Shown here: positions 23,150-34,885 of the stretch, piece after piece
Layout: the number at the start of each line of letters is the position of its first letter
Position numbering within the stretch: the stretch's first letter is position 1
Assembly (NCBI GenBank): GCA_016584495.1
Contig: WAID01000007.1
Span: forward strand, 2,776,001-2,840,000
Direction of reading: 5' to 3'
Origin: Celoporthe dispersa
Lineage: Eukaryota; Ascomycota; Sordariomycetes; Diaporthales; Cryphonectriaceae
DNA length: 64,000 bases
Notes under the pieces: generated by a model
The model's database searches: none
What the model was told of the DNA's origin: nothing
The model's input: the letters and a program-made list of their open reading frames with translations, nothing else
Translations under genes and position numbers: made by a program

Positions 23150-25710
23150 ATGGAGCATGATGACACAGAATTCGTGTATGATGACCATAGGGTAAGCTGG
23201 ATCGCGAACAGGCCCAAGCCGTGAAAACCTGCGCTCACGGGATCTCCAGGTCGCGTTCGTCTTCGGCCAAGACGCGGCGGAGACGGCCGGGCGAACGTCC
23301 CGCCCCACGAAGCGGAGGAAGGTCTCGAGGAAGACGGCGGCGGAACAAGCCAGGCAGCACCGCCGCTCGGGCTCGTCGACCGTGGACTTTGTGCCACTGC
23401 TCGGCGGCGCCGAGAAGCCTGAGCTCGTGGCCCTGAGGCAGAAGCAGTTCGCGGCGAGCTGGGCTGCTATCGACGCCCGCATCCAGGTAGGGATCGCAAC
23501 CCGCTATCATCACGAACACAAAGGAAGAAAGATGAGAGAAGAGAAAGAGAAGAAGGGAAAGGAAAAAAAAAAGGAAGAGAAAAAACAATACTGACTCTAC
23601 TTACCGCCCGCCAGAACGTGCTGAGAGACTCCAACCGCACCACCCTTGTCGCCGTCGCCTCCTTCGTGCAGGAGGCGCCCGCAGAGAGCCAGGCAAGATC
23701 CCCGCGGCGCTCATCGTCACGGGGCCCAATGTCGCGTCGCAGGACCTGCTGTTTGCGCAGCTGGCCGAGAGCCTCGGCGGGGCCGTCGAGGGGCGGTTCG
23801 TGCGGCTGCGGTCGGCGGAGGCGCCCAACCTGAAGGCGACGCTGAAGAAGATCATCCGGGACGCGACCCGGACGGCTGCTGATGAGGGAGAGGACGCCGA
23901 GGTGGCACTGGGGAAGGATGTGAGTAGGGTCGGACGAGAGAGAGAGAGGGCAGTGTGGCTGACTACGTGGTGTGTCGGGGAATAGGGCCGAAGGTATCTC
24001 GACTATGACCTGGAGGCACTGTACGCGCACGTGGGCCATCACGAGTCCAAGCAGGTCATCGTCGCGTTCCAGGACAGTGAGGCCTTTGACACGGGTCTCC
24101 TGACTGACCTGATCACGCTGTTCAAGTAAGCCCTCTTGGTCGTCGAGATTTGCCCTGTGTGTGTGTGTGTGTTTGTGTGCTCTGCTAAAAATGCGTACCG
24201 CCAGCTCATGGAGGGACCGCATCCCTTTCACCCTGATCTTTGGCATCGCGACTTCGGTCGAGCTCTTCGAGGCCCGGCTGCCCAAGTCGACCAGCCAGCT
24301 CCTGTATGGCGCGCAGTTCGACGTCGTCCAGATGTCTTCGATCCTGGAGAGCGTCTTCAAGTGCGCGGTCGCGCATGAGGGCTGCAGTCTGAAGCTGGGC
24401 CCTGTGTTCCTCAGCAACCTCGTGGAGCGCCAGCAGAGCCAGGTGGCTGGCGTCCAGATCTTCATCAGCTCGTTGAAGGTAAGGCCCTGGCGCCTCCGGA
24501 GCCGAGATGATCCTATTGCTGACGACAGCCAGTACGCCTACATGTGCCACTTCTATGCCAACCCCTCTCCATCCTCCTGTCCGGGGCAGCTTCTCCCCAG
24601 GCAGAGCACAACGAGGCACTCCGAAACCTCCCATCCTTCCGCACCCATGTCGAGGATGCTGTTGAGGCAGGCAGGCTGGAGCACGCCAGAGGTCTCCTCG
24701 AGAACGACGGGTACCTCGCTCAGCAGCGGACAGCGGCCCTAAAGTCTACGCTAAAGTGGGAGGATAGCTTCCTCAGGTCGCTGGCGATGCTCGAGGCCAG
24801 CGAGGCTTCACAGGACGACTTCATCACCATGTACATCAACGCGCTCGCGGGAGGCATCGACCTGCGCTCTCAGGATTCGCCGATCCTAGGCTCGGTCAGG
24901 CGCATGTCGGCGACTGATATCTCGTCCATGCTCCGGCGAGTTATTAGCGTGGTCAGCTCCGGCAGACCAGAGCTTGGCCTCAGGGGCTGGGCTGACGAGG
25001 ACCCGGGCGCCATCCGAAGCTTGTCCGACCTGGCGGAGCGGATCGCTTCGCTCCAGGCGCAGGCCCAGCTCAAGGGCAGGCCACTGCGCAGTCAATACAG
25101 CACGCAGAGCAGGGCCCTCCGGACGACTGTTATCGCCCAGAAAGTCCAGCTGAGCCAGGATGAGTCAAGCTTGACAGGCGAGGACAGGGCCTTCACCGGC
25201 CTGGTCGACAGCGTGTCTGAGCTGCTGGCCACGACCATCTCGTGCCAGGCAGCAGACACGGTGTTTTTACACGAGCTGTGGATGTACGAGTCCAGGTCAC
25301 CTCACAAGGACGTGTTTACCCCGCGGCTCGGCTCTCTCCTGGAGCGAGCGCTGTCGAGACCGCACGACTACCTGGCGTGCGCGTGCTGCAGCCACGTGGT
25401 AGATGGAGGCAACGGCGCAAGTCTGCCGACGACGAGCATACTGTATCACCTGTACCAGGAGACCGGGGCGCTCATCAACGTTGCAGACCTCTGGTCGGCA
25501 TTCTACACGCTCATTGGCACGGATGAGGACACCGATGAACGGCTCGAACCGAGTCCGTCGAAATCAAAACCACGCGGCAGCGACGGTTATGATGAGCGTG
25601 CTGCCCTTGTGCTGTTCTACCGGGGTCTAGCCGACCTGAAGGCCATGGGCTTCGTCAAGGCGACCCGGCGCCGGGCGGACCATATTTCCAAGAACAAATG
25701 GCTCTTGTGA
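23150..25710 (+). CDS. ORC3: Origin recognition complex subunit 3 (two frame breaks in the sequence)
   Basis: Model: 23150..23191, 23250..23486, 23615..23919, 23986..24125, 24205..24478, 24533..25710, about 725 residues after allowing for one missing base near 23692 and one near 24562. ORC3 is part of the six-subunit complex that marks replication origins. Recognised features are the N-terminal FVFGQDA start followed by a basic region, IPAALIVTGPNVASQDLLF, FQDSEAF..GLLTDLI, WRDRIPFTLIFGIATS.ELFE, FISSLKYAYMCHFYANPL, and a C-terminal winged-helix end with RRADHISKNKW. These follow the Orc3 N-terminal AAA+-like domain and C-terminal insertion. Introns 3 and 4 carry GA and GT repeats. Both frame breaks fall in short G or C runs inside conserved sequence, which suggests sequence errors. 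Confidence 0.9.
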
Positions 25711-26925
25711 GCGAGCAGGCGGGCGTACAGTATGAACGGGCGGGACGGCGGCCCCGAGTCTCCACGCTTGCGCTCTGGCTAGAAGAGCCCCTTTGCACTC
25801 CAAAACTCATTGCGAATACGCGTCCGAGAGAGACACGGTTCAAAAAAAAATCTGTCTGCCGACGAAGGCAACTGACTAGACCTGAGTCTAGGTTGGCCCG
25901 ACAGAACGGTAATGCCCTTGCCCATTTGCGGCCAACCATGACTCCGAAGAAGATGCGTGGAATCCCCAGCCTAGGGCCCACCGTCTGAGACACACCCCGT
26001 CATGAACAGTTGGATGGGTGATTTTTATTTCATCTTTCTCTTTTGGCCGCGGGAAAACGAGGAGCCTCCCAGCCTCTCCAACCAAGCCAGCCCTCCCCAG
26101 CTCTTGCAGGGCGGACAAAGTGTTGAAAGTCTTTGAGCTAAGGAGAGACCCGTGGACAAGACAGACAAAGAACTCGGAGGCTCAAGGCGCCTTTCTAGTC
26201 CTTTCTCCACCAAACCTATTTTCTGGGCATGCGAGCGGGCCGAGGATCCAACAAAGGCAAGTGTGTGTGTGCCTCTATTATAGTCAGGGCAATATCATGT
26301 ACAAAAACCCACCGGCCAGGCCCCATCGTGAGGGTAGGCAGAACAGATATTTATTCTAGAGGCCCAACCCTGGAGAGGATTATTATTACCTATTCACACA
26401 CACAGACTGTGACAGATCACCATTGCTGGCTGTTCAAGGCCTACCCAGTCATCAATCTTGAGAGGTCATCAGGCACAGCCCAGGAGGGATACTCTTTCTT
26501 TTATAACATCTTCTTCTCATTCTCCTCGTCTCGTCATCGTCTCAAAAAGAAAGGGAAAAAAAAGTATCGTCTTCACTTCGTCCCAAAGTCGTCTCAATCA
26601 CAGGACACCCATTATTCATCTTTTATTTGCTCCCACAACCAGGTCTGACTGTGTTGAAGAGGAAGCCTAAAGACTCACTCACTCACCAACATCCGGGTTC
26701 CTGTTCTTGTAAACTATATAAACCCATATATTCTCATACATGATATAATCACGCCACACTATTTTCTATCTCTCTCTTACACTCTCCTTTTTTTTATTCT
26801 CTATTCTGCAGCACAATATCTTGCAATCTGCCCACTAGAGAGGTAGCGACCACACATACACATACCAAAAAAAAACAAAAAAAAAAAAAGAGAAAGAAAG
26901 AGAGACAGACCAACCTTCAGCAGAG
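25711..26925. other. Spacer and CT-rich leader of the downstream small gene
   Basis: About 1.2 kb without a supported gene. 26700-26925 is C/T- and A-rich with poly-A stretches just before the next start codon, like a long fungal 5' UTR. The short open frames in it show no motif. Confidence 0.45.
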
Positions 26926-27424
26926 ATGAGCAACTTCAGCATGAACCAGGGCAGCAGCCACAACAACCCCCACCACCATCACCACACCTACCCCGGGACC
27001 CGAACAACAGCAACACCCACAACCGCGACACCAACACGCCGCAGGGCCTGGGCCGCCGGCGGACGAGGAACAACGAGGCCCTGGACAAGAAGCTCGAGCA
27101 GATGGCCCTCCCGCTCGCCCCCCTCGTCCAGCTCACCTCGGGCCAGGTCCACCCCGCGTTCCCCCCGACGCTGCTCAACTTCTGGCTCCTGACCGGCGCC
27201 CAGCTCGACGAGATCGCGCACTTTTATCACCAGCGCACGCCGTGCCAGTGGACGCGCCACTATCCCTGTCCCATCACCTGGGGGGAGGGGCTGACCCTGG
27301 AGGAGAAGAGGAGGAAGATCGGCAAGTTTATTGGCCTGAGAGGGGTGAGTTCTTTTCTTTTTTCTTTCTTTCTTCTTCCCAGCCCTGTATTCTCAATTGT
27401 TCTGCTCCTCAAGAAAAGAGAGAG

Positions 27425-27466
<42 letters not shown>

Positions 27467-27634
27467 AAAGAGGATAACAAAGATGAGAGGAAAACATGCT
27501 AACAAGATACCACATAGTGCGAGACACCAATAATCATCAAGACCGAGGAGCAGATCATGGAGGAGGCCCGCCAGGCGCGGATCAAGAACGATGGGGACGA
27601 GGCCCTCAGGAACAAGATGTCGTGGTATTACTAG
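26926..27634 (+). CDS. Small conserved fungal protein, unknown function (frame broken once)
   Basis: Model: 26926..27344 and 27518..27634, about 178 residues after allowing for one missing base at the GGG run 26995..26997. The N-terminus is Asn/His-rich (five consecutive His). The body reads NEALDKKLEQMALPLAPLVQ, LLNFWLLTGAQLDEIAHFYHQ and TPCQWTRHYPCPITWG, ending IGLRGCETP, an acidic/basic helix and MSWYY. The intron has a GTGAGT donor, a perfect GCTAAC branch and a TAG acceptor, and contains a long GA repeat. The compact Trp/Cys/Pro-rich core looks like a fungal-specific conserved family, but I cannot name a function. No signal peptide or membrane span is seen. Confidence 0.65.
27421..27468. 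repeat. (GA)n tract within an intron
   Basis: Imperfect GA repeat of nearly 50 bases inside the intron of the small conserved gene, upstream of its branch site. Confidence 0.9.
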
Positions 27635-28218
27635 GAGCATGGCAGCCGCCGTTGAAAGTTCCCGACGATACGGGTCCCGGGCCTCTCCCCCCCTCTGCGG
27701 GTCCATCCCCAGGACATCATTGTTTTCTGGGTCCTCGGGCGGAGAACAAACACCATTCCTCCCGCGTGTAATAACATAACAGCAGCATCAGCGTTGATTT
27801 CTGCATAGCTGTCTCGGCATCAGATACCATGATACACCTTCTGGAGCAGCAAGGAGTTTGCGATTCCTATTTGCATACCAAGGCTTTTCTTTTCTCTCTT
27901 AGCAGGGGGGACTGCCACAATAAAAAATACTTAGTTTTTCCCCATCCGAGTCCTCATAGCGGTCCCTCTCTTCCGGTCTTTCCCACCCCAGTGCCTCAGC
28001 TGAATAATGTATGTGAAGCCGAACCTCGTAAACGCCGCGCAACCGTGATAATGCCATGAATGTGCCCGGGATCCAGCGTGTCCTCTCCTCGGGCAGCCGA
28101 GTAGTTATTTATACAACCCCGAAGGGGACACGAAGCCTTACCGTGGCGTCCTGTCCGATCGGGCATGGGGAGTTCTCCGTATGTCTGCGACAGCCCGCGG
28201 TGGGGAGGGGGGGGAGGT
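27635..28218. other. Spacer between convergent genes
   Basis: About 580 bp between two convergent stops, presumably two 3' UTRs. No gene seen. Confidence 0.5.
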
Positions 28219-29146
28219 CTATTTCTTTCCCTTCTTCTTCTTACCCCCGCCGCTTGATGATGTTGGCCTCTCGGCTGGCGTACCGGCATCGACGAGGACA
28301 CCGTCGTCGCTGGGTGTCTTCTTCTCGCCCTCCTCCTCGAGCTCCTTCATGAAACTCGAGGAGATGGCTGCGCGGCGTTTCTCCCACCACTCGGTCTCGG
28401 CTTGCGTCTTAGACTGGATCTCGTCGATCTTGTCGTGGAACATGGTGTTGGCGGCGATCTCGTTGGCGGTCTGGAAGATGGTTTGTCCCCAGTTAGGTGC
28501 AAGGCCGTTAGCCTGTATGGTGATCGGTCAGCATCTCCCACTTTCTCTCTCTCTCTCTCTCACAGCCGGCCCCAGAGTCGACGGTCTCCAGAGTGGGCGG
28601 GTGGCCAGGAAGGTTATTATGGTCGCATACCTCCATCACAACGTCGCGCAGCTCAGCCTCCATCTCGCTCTCTGCGCGCGTGAAGCGCTGCCACAGGTCA
28701 TCACCGACGCTGCCCTTTGCCAGCAGGTTCGAGCAGGCCTGCTTCGCCGTGCGAATCTGTATAATGCGGTGGATGTCCTCGACGGCGCGGCGGATCAGGG
28801 CGGCGCGCAGTATGCTCTCGGGAATCTTGGGGGCCTTCTCCTGACCGTCAGGCTCCATGTGCAGGAGCGACAGGTAGATATTCCGCTGCAGGTGTGGGCC
28901 GAACCATGGCTCGAGATTTGCCTTTTGTGCTGTTGTTGTCTTTGTGTCAGCCCGGTTTTTGCCCTTTCCAGCCAAACAGACAGACCATTTTTCCGGGGTT
29001 TTCAGAAAGAAGAAGAAGAGTTAGTCGCATCGTTACTTACAGGCCTTGCGCTTCCTGTAGACGCTGGAGAAGGTAACGAAGGTGCCGCCCAGGACCAGCA
29101 CGTAGGCGATGGGGAGGATGAGACCCCTCCAATCTAACGAGAACAT
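28219..29146 (-). CDS. SEC66: Sec63 complex subunit SEC66/SEC71 (ER translocation)
   Basis: Model: complement(join(28219..28512, 28631..28929, 29041..29146)), 232 residues. It is a component of the Sec62/Sec63 post-translational translocon at the ER membrane. Residues about 7-30 (GLILPIAYVLVLGGTFVTF) form a single N-terminal membrane anchor. The cytosolic part has LEPWFGPHLQRNIYLSLLHM, ILRAALIRRAVEDIHRI, GSVGDDLWQRF and NGLAPNWGQTIFQTANEI, all family hallmarks. The tail is Lys-rich. The introns have GTAAGT and GTATGC donors, and the second contains a TC repeat at about 28543-28563. It is divergent from NPL4, about 750 bp away. Length is normal for filamentous fungi. Confidence 0.93.
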
Positions 29147-29894
29147 AACGGTGACGGCGCGCAGTGTCTAGAAGTTTGTAAAAAGAAAGAAGAAAGAAAA
29201 GAAAAAGAAAACCAGGGTAGCCAGGTAGGGTAGCGAGAAAGGAGATGAGTCTGGAGAGGATCACAGGCACGGTGTTGATCAAGGAGCGTCTGGAGTTGGC
29301 ATCTGAAGGAAAAAGCCAGGTTGAGGTTGTGTACTTTGGCCGGCAGAGAGGCCACACTTCAACATTGCGGTCACTTTCCCTTCACCCTTCGGCCGCTAGC
29401 TTAGGTACTGTAGAACCCTGCAGCCCTCTGCCTGCCAGGAAGCCCGGTATCCATTCCGGTCCTGCTGGTCTGTGCTGACGACGGGGTACGTACCTTACTA
29501 CAGCGCATACATACAGCTAATAGTGCGTTCACGTCATTGCCCTCCTGCCTGTTGGTTCACTAACAGCGGCCATAGCTTGAGCACGGCCTCCCACCTTTGA
29601 CACTACTGTCACTCTGTATATTTGTCCCGGACACCTCTGCAAACTATTCGACGCCCGTCTCTGCGTCGACACTGCCGCCTCTGAGACGAAACTCTCAGTG
29701 CCAGACAGGCAGTCCCCTTGCATGCCCAGCAGACAGACACCTCCTCCAGTCGGGAGACCCCTCCTCATACTTGCCGCCACAGAGGCCAGGGGACACGAGT
29801 CTGGCCCCCTCCATCAAGCACCACCGGCCTGCCCCTCACTGCCTCCCTCTCACCACCACCACGTCTTGAGGCCGTGTGGACAAACACCGTCAAG
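29147..29894. promoter_or_regulatory. Divergent intergenic region, SEC66 and NPL4
   Basis: About 750 bp. Open frames in the last 180 bp run into NPL4 in frame (from 29718), but NPL4 homology starts at the ATG at 29895. The C-rich CACC-containing sequence just upstream is probably 5' UTR. Confidence 0.45.
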
Positions 29895-31932
29895 ATGTTG
29901 TTGAGAGTCCGTGGGCCTGATGGCATGCTGCGCATTACCGTCGAGAAGGACGAGACGTTCGCCGACCTGACCCAGAAGTTCTTGCCGCAACTCCCTCCTA
30001 CCGTCGACCACAACACAATCTCCTTCTCGAACCACCCCGGCGGCAACGATCCCAAGAGCTTCCACGAGGTGGCACACCTCGCGATCGGCCAGGTCGGTCT
30101 CAGCCATGGAGATATGATCTTCATCAAGTACGGCCACGCGGAGGTCAGGGGCAACGGCGTCACAAATGGGGACCTGGACATCAAGGGCAAGGGAAAGGCG
30201 CCCCTGGACTCGTCAACCAACCGGCTCAACGGGAAGCCCATCTTGCCTACCGAAGATGTCCTCATCGACCCGCCGCCCCTGTCCTCGCCGACAAAAGAGA
30301 GGATCAAGAACCCCTGGGAGGTCGTCGTCCAGTCCAGACTCGACGATGCCCTGGACAGGATGGACGGGAAGATCAAGCGGAAGATGGACAAGATGTGCCG
30401 GCACGGCCCCAAGGGCATGTGCGACTACTGCCAGCCTCTCGACCCGTTCGACGCCAAGTACCTCGACGAGAAGAAGATCAAGTACATGTCCTTCCACTCG
30501 TACCTCAAGAAGATCAACGCCGACAAGAACAAGCCCGAGACGGGCAGCTCGTACATACCACCTCTTGTCGAGCCACACTACCGGGTCAAGCGGGACTGCC
30601 CGTCAGGTCACCCTCAGTGGCCCGAGGGCATCTGCACAAAGTGCCAGCCCAGCGCCATCACGCTGCAGCCCCAGCAGTTCCGCATGGTGGACCACGTTGA
30701 GTTCGCGGAACCCGCCATCATCGACACATTCCTCGACGCCTGGCGCAGGACCGGGGCACAGCGCATAGGGCTCATGTACGGTCGGTACGAGGAGTATGAC
30801 GTGGTCCCGCTGGGGATCAAGGCGGTCGTCGAGGCCATATATGAGCCGCCCCAGGTGGATGAGGTCGACGGCGTCACCCTGAACCCCTGGGAGAACGAGA
30901 AGGAGGTCACCGAGATCGCTCGGTTGTGCGGGCTGCAGCAGGTCGGTGTGATATGGACCGATCTCCTGGACGCCGGCGCCGGCGATGGCTCGGTGGTGTG
31001 CAAGAGGCATGTGGACTCTTATTTCATCGCATCCCAGGAGATCTGCTTCGCGTCACGCCTGCAGGCACAAAACCCAAAGCCCTCAAAGTGGAGCGACACC
31101 GGCCGCTTCGGCTCCGACTTTGTCACATGCATCATATCAGGCAACGGGGAGGGCGGCATCGAGATCAGTGCATACCAGATGTCCAACGATGCGATCGAGA
31201 TGGTCAGGGCGAACATCATCGAGCCCTCGGCAGACCCCCAGCGGATGCTGGTCCAGGAGGAGGAGGAGGATGACGGCTCGACCAGCAGGACCCGGTATAT
31301 CCCCGAGGTGTTCTACCGCCAGATCAACGAGTACGGCGCCAACGTACAGGAGAACGCGAAACCGGATTTCCCAGTCGAGTATCTCTTTGTCACCCTGACA
31401 CATGGTTTCCCCGACAAGGCGCAGCCGGTGTTCAGGGATCACGGTTTCCCCATCGAGAACCGGGAGATCATGGGCGAGGCCCAGGAGCACAGCTCGGTGG
31501 CGCGGAAGCTCAAGAGCAGTTCGCAGTCCAGCAACGGACAGCTTGTCGTGTCGGACTTCCACTTCCTCTGCTTCCTGCACGGCATGGGTGTGCTGAGCAA
31601 GGTGGGTGGAGACCCCCTCACATGCCTGGAGCCTCTGCTAACCGACCTATCAACAGGACGAGGAGGCACTGCTGTGCCGTGTGGCGGTTAGCCATGACCT
31701 CGCGGATGCGTTCCAGCTCAAATCGACCACCGGGTGGCAGACGTTGTTGGCAATCTTGCAGTCGACTGGTGAGAGAATCCCCTCCAAACGCCGCCGTGAA
31801 GAGTCCCGAAATGTGGACCTCGGCTCCGGCTCAATCTCCCCCTTTTGTATGGACCATTCCGACTCTGAGGCCGAACATCTTGCTAAGCGCGTTGCTGCCG
31901 TTAGGCTGAACCGACTCGCGGGCGACAATTAA
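29895..31932 (+). CDS. NPL4: NPL4, Cdc48-Ufd1-Npl4 ubiquitin-receptor subunit
   Basis: Model: join(29895..31601, 31657..31932), 660 residues. Npl4 partners with Ufd1 to recruit polyubiquitinated substrates to the Cdc48 segregase, acting in ER-associated degradation and chromatin extraction. The N-terminus (1-80) is a ubiquitin-like fold beginning MLLRVRGPDGMLRI. The zinc-binding part has MCRHGPKGMCDYC and CPSGHPQWPEGICTKC. The MPN-like domain from about residue 260 includes RIGLMYGRYEEYD and GVIWTDLLD, and lacks a JAMM metalloprotease motif, as in all Npl4. The start at 29895 is preferred over the upstream in-frame extension because homology begins exactly there. The intron has a GTGGGT donor and a GCTAACC branch. 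Confidence 0.95.
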
Positions 31933-32377
31933 TTCCGCTGCCTTACCTCGGGAGCAGGTTGGAGGACCGGTGGCACTACTCGCTTGTAAGGTAGCCCAGG
32001 GCCATGAACGAGAGTTTTATAGATGATTTCATGATCGGGAGGGAGCCTCTAACCATTCGGGAACCTGGCGTTGATGGATACGGGGGAGACACTGCATTAG
32101 AGAGAGGTAAGATCGAGGGATGGAGGGCATGTCATGAGATTCTAGGACCCTCCAACAAGGAGGACAAAAGTTTGAGTCGTCAGATCACCGCTGCTCTCCC
32201 CGCTTACCGTGATATGAACACACATGATGTGCACTGAACCAGAGCGGAAGCTGAAGCTTAGGATGACTTGATCTTTGAGAGGTGTGTTACCAGTGGCCAG
32301 TGTGGTGTTGGTATTCTGGAGCGAGTAAATCATTAATAGTACAAGTGACTGGCCGACTTATTCATTCGAGCCCCCCT
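31933..32377. other. Spacer between convergent NPL4 and PPR-like genes
   Basis: About 445 bp, presumably 3' UTRs. Nothing else seen. Confidence 0.5.
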
Positions 32378-34885
32378 TTACACACAGCCCCCCTTCTCCT
32401 GCTGCCCCTCGTTGGCACGCCGCCACGCCGCCTTCTTGGCGCTGTTGCTGACACCCATCTCCTTCTTTGCCGCCGCGAGCACCTCATTCACCATAGCCGG
32501 GTCGTCGGGATACGTCTGCTGCAGCTTGGCGTGGTAGTGCTCGACCAGGATCTGGTACATGACGCCGGGGTCCTTGACCGTCTCCAGGGGTTCGTCGGCA
32601 GCGAGCAGGCCGTGCTGCTGCAGCCCTTGCAGGCGCTCCTGCAGGCGCGCCGTGGCGCGGAGGACCAGCTTGGCCATGCGCGGGCCGGGGCGCTCGATGC
32701 GCTCCTGCTCGGCGAGCATCTCGAGGGCCAGGGCGCGCGAAAGCTCGAAGCCCAGGACGTCACGCAGGCCCTGGAGGGCGGCCAGCAGGCCCGGCCAGTC
32801 GTTGGCCTTGCGGAAGCTGTGCAGGATCAGCTTGACCTGGTTCTCGGACAGGCCGCCGCGGCGGGCGCGGTGGTGGCCCGCAAACACCCAGCTGCTGGCG
32901 AGCATGTCGCGGAAGACGTCCCTGGCCTGGCGGGCGGCCTGGTCGCGCACCTCGGGCCGGAGCGAGGGGCCCGGGAGCTGGTTCACGGGGAGCGAGCGGA
33001 ACAGGATGGCAAAGGTGTCGGCGTTGGGCAGGATGTCGTGCTCGTGCACCATCAGGCCGTACAGCTCGCGCGCCTTGTCGCCCCTGCGCTGCGCGACGGC
33101 GGACGCGATCAGCTCGTTCATCATCATCGCGTCGCCGCCCATCGCGCACTCCTGGTAGGCGACAAACAGCTCCTCCAGGCGGCCGAACAGCGAGCGCCCG
33201 CGGTAGTTCTCGGCGAGGATGACAAAGGTCTCGACGGTCGCGCGCGGCACCATGGTGTAGTCGAGCTCCGGGCCCTCGTGGTCGGGGCGGTTGGGCCGGC
33301 CGTCGACGAGCTTCATGGGCCCGCCGAGCCGGACCTGTCGCCCCCGCAGGTCGATAAAGTTCTTGCGGCTGCGGACCATGGACCAGGCGAGGCGCTCGGC
33401 CTTTTGCCGGTTGGCAACGTCGCCGGAGCGCAACAGGGCACCGATGAACCCGTTGACCTGGACCGAGGCGGCCATCACGCCGTTCTTCTGCATGTAGACC
33501 AGGACCTCGTAGGCACCGGCGAGGTCGCCGGCACCTATGAGCCGCTTGAGCCATTTCCCGAAGAAGAAGCTGTTCCTCAGCTCGTTGGGCAGCTTGGACC
33601 TGCCGTGCAGGTTGACGGTGCCGGCGAACATCATGTCGGTAAAGGCATACATGGCGTAGTCTGTATGGCCGCTGCCGAGGAAGAGCGAGATCACATCGTC
33701 GTAGTCCTCGATCTCCATCGGCTTCTCGAGCTTGGCGGCCAGGTCGCGCATGCGACGGTACAGCAGGAAGCCCCTTTCCGCCGTAGCAGGCTTCGCACAG
33801 TATGCACGGATGAGGTGCAGCAGCACACGCGAGTCTGCGGGGGCTGCAGGACTCGACCGCTGGAGCAAGGCCCTGCTTGTCCGTTCGGCGCGCTCAATGT
33901 CGCCGGTGGCAGACCACATGCGCACGCCCAGCTCGAAGTAGGGTATGCCTACGGCCGAGTCCTTGCTGCCTAGCTCCGGGACGAGCCTCCTCCATGTGCT
34001 GAGCGCCTCCTCGGGAAAGCCAGCCTCAAAAGTGGCCTCGATGGCCAGCAGCTGCTGCCTGGGTGTCAGGGGCACGCCGGCCTTGGTCATCACCTTGGAC
34101 AGCACCCGGATGTGAGGCATCCTGTAGAAGTTCTCTGGCCCTTGGAAGGAGAACACGGTCCACATGGCATCCCAGACCTCCCTGGGAACAATGGTCTGCG
34201 GCCTGGCGAGGGTCGCTGTCAGAGGGTGGAAGGCTTTCCACGCGGAGGCGATGTGCTTCCTCTGCAGCTTGCTGTGCTTGAGGGCCAGCACTGCAGCCCG
34301 CAGCTGCTGGAGGAGCAGAGAGGCCTGGTTGTCTCGCAGGTGAAGCTGATGCTTGCTGTGGTCGGCCTCGCCGAAGCGGATGGCCGGAAGATCCGTGCTG
34401 ACGCCGCCTCCTGGCCCGTCGTAGGTCTTGAGCACGTCCTGGAGGGCCTCGATCGACCCCGGCGGGCCATGCTTCTCCAGGATCCTCTCCAGCACCCCTG
34501 TCATGCGCTCGAGCTTTGGCAGGGCGTCCTCGAGCCTGGCCATCTTGGCCGTGATGCTGGCCTGCAGCTCCTCGAGGTCCTCGAAATCAGGCTCATCCTC
34601 GCCGTCGTCCTCGTCCTCGACCCGCGTGACCCGGCCTGTCCTTGGGTCCTTTTCGAAATACCTGACGACCACGCCTTTGTGTGCATCCTGCTCTGGCGTG
34701 CTGCGGGTCCCGCTCGGTTCTGCCTTCACCTTGTACCCATTCTTACTCCTGTGGCTGCTGGCGTAGCCTCTCGCAAAGCTTTGCGCCGGCTGGGAAGAAC
34801 TGCCGAGTGATGCCAGACGACAGGAGCGACAAACGTAAGGAGTCCTGCGGGTGGCCAGTTCAAGAAGGGCAGATCTTGGAGGCAT
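32378..34885 (-). CDS. Mitochondrial PPR-like helical repeat protein
   Basis: Single exon, 835 residues. The N-terminus (MPPRSALLELATRRTPYVCR, then SFARGYASS) is Arg/Ser-rich and non-acidic, typical of a mitochondrial presequence. After an acidic and coiled-coil region (about 75-150), residues about 220-800 are successive helical hairpins with PPR-like spacing, for example AYEVLVYMQKNGVMAASVQVNGFIGALL and ARELYGLMVHEHDILPNADTFAILFRSL (each quoted here by its ends; the first spans about 475-502). Fungal mitochondrial PPR proteins usually stabilise or activate translation of organellar mRNAs. The target cannot be read from sequence. Very high GC at third positions gives long antisense open frames that are not genes. 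Confidence 0.8.
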   Translation of the reverse strand: MPPRSALLELATRRTPYVCRSCRLASLGSSSQPAQSFARGYASSHRSKNGYKVKAEPSGTRSTPEQDAHKGVVVRYFEKDPRTGRVTRVEDEDDGEDEPDFEDLEELQASITAKMARLEDALPKLERMTGVLERILEKHGPPGSIEALQDVLKTYDGPGGGVSTDLPAIRFGEADHSKHQLHLRDNQASLLLQQLRAAVLALKHSKLQRKHIASAWKAFHPLTATLARPQTIVPREVWDAMWTVFSFQGPENFYRMPHIRVLSKVMTKAGVPLTPRQQLLAIEATFEAGFPEEALSTWRRLVPELGSKDSAVGIPYFELGVRMWSATGDIERAERTSRALLQRSSPAAPADSRVLLHLIRAYCAKPATAERGFLLYRRMRDLAAKLEKPMEIEDYDDVISLFLGSGHTDYAMYAFTDMMFAGTVNLHGRSKLPNELRNSFFFGKWLKRLIGAGDLAGAYEVLVYMQKNGVMAASVQVNGFIGALLRSGDVANRQKAERLAWSMVRSRKNFIDLRGRQVRLGGPMKLVDGRPNRPDHEGPELDYTMVPRATVETFVILAENYRGRSLFGRLEELFVAYQECAMGGDAMMMNELIASAVAQRRGDKARELYGLMVHEHDILPNADTFAILFRSLPVNQLPGPSLRPEVRDQAARQARDVFRDMLASSWVFAGHHRARRGGLSENQVKLILHSFRKANDWPGLLAALQGLRDVLGFELSRALALEMLAEQERIERPGPRMAKLVLRATARLQERLQGLQQHGLLAADEPLETVKDPGVMYQILVEHYHAKLQQTYPDDPAMVNEVLAAAKKEMGVSNSAKKAAWRRANEGQQEKGGCV

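Noticed and set aside
24479..24532. Coding read-through of ORC3 intron 5
   Set aside because: 54 nt and in frame, but removing it joins FISSLK to YAYMCHFYAN as expected for Orc3, and it has good splice signals.
32282..33973. 563-codon plus-strand open frame
   Set aside because: Antisense to the PPR-like gene; composition is Leu/Val/Ala/Gly-rich as expected of a GC-rich shadow.
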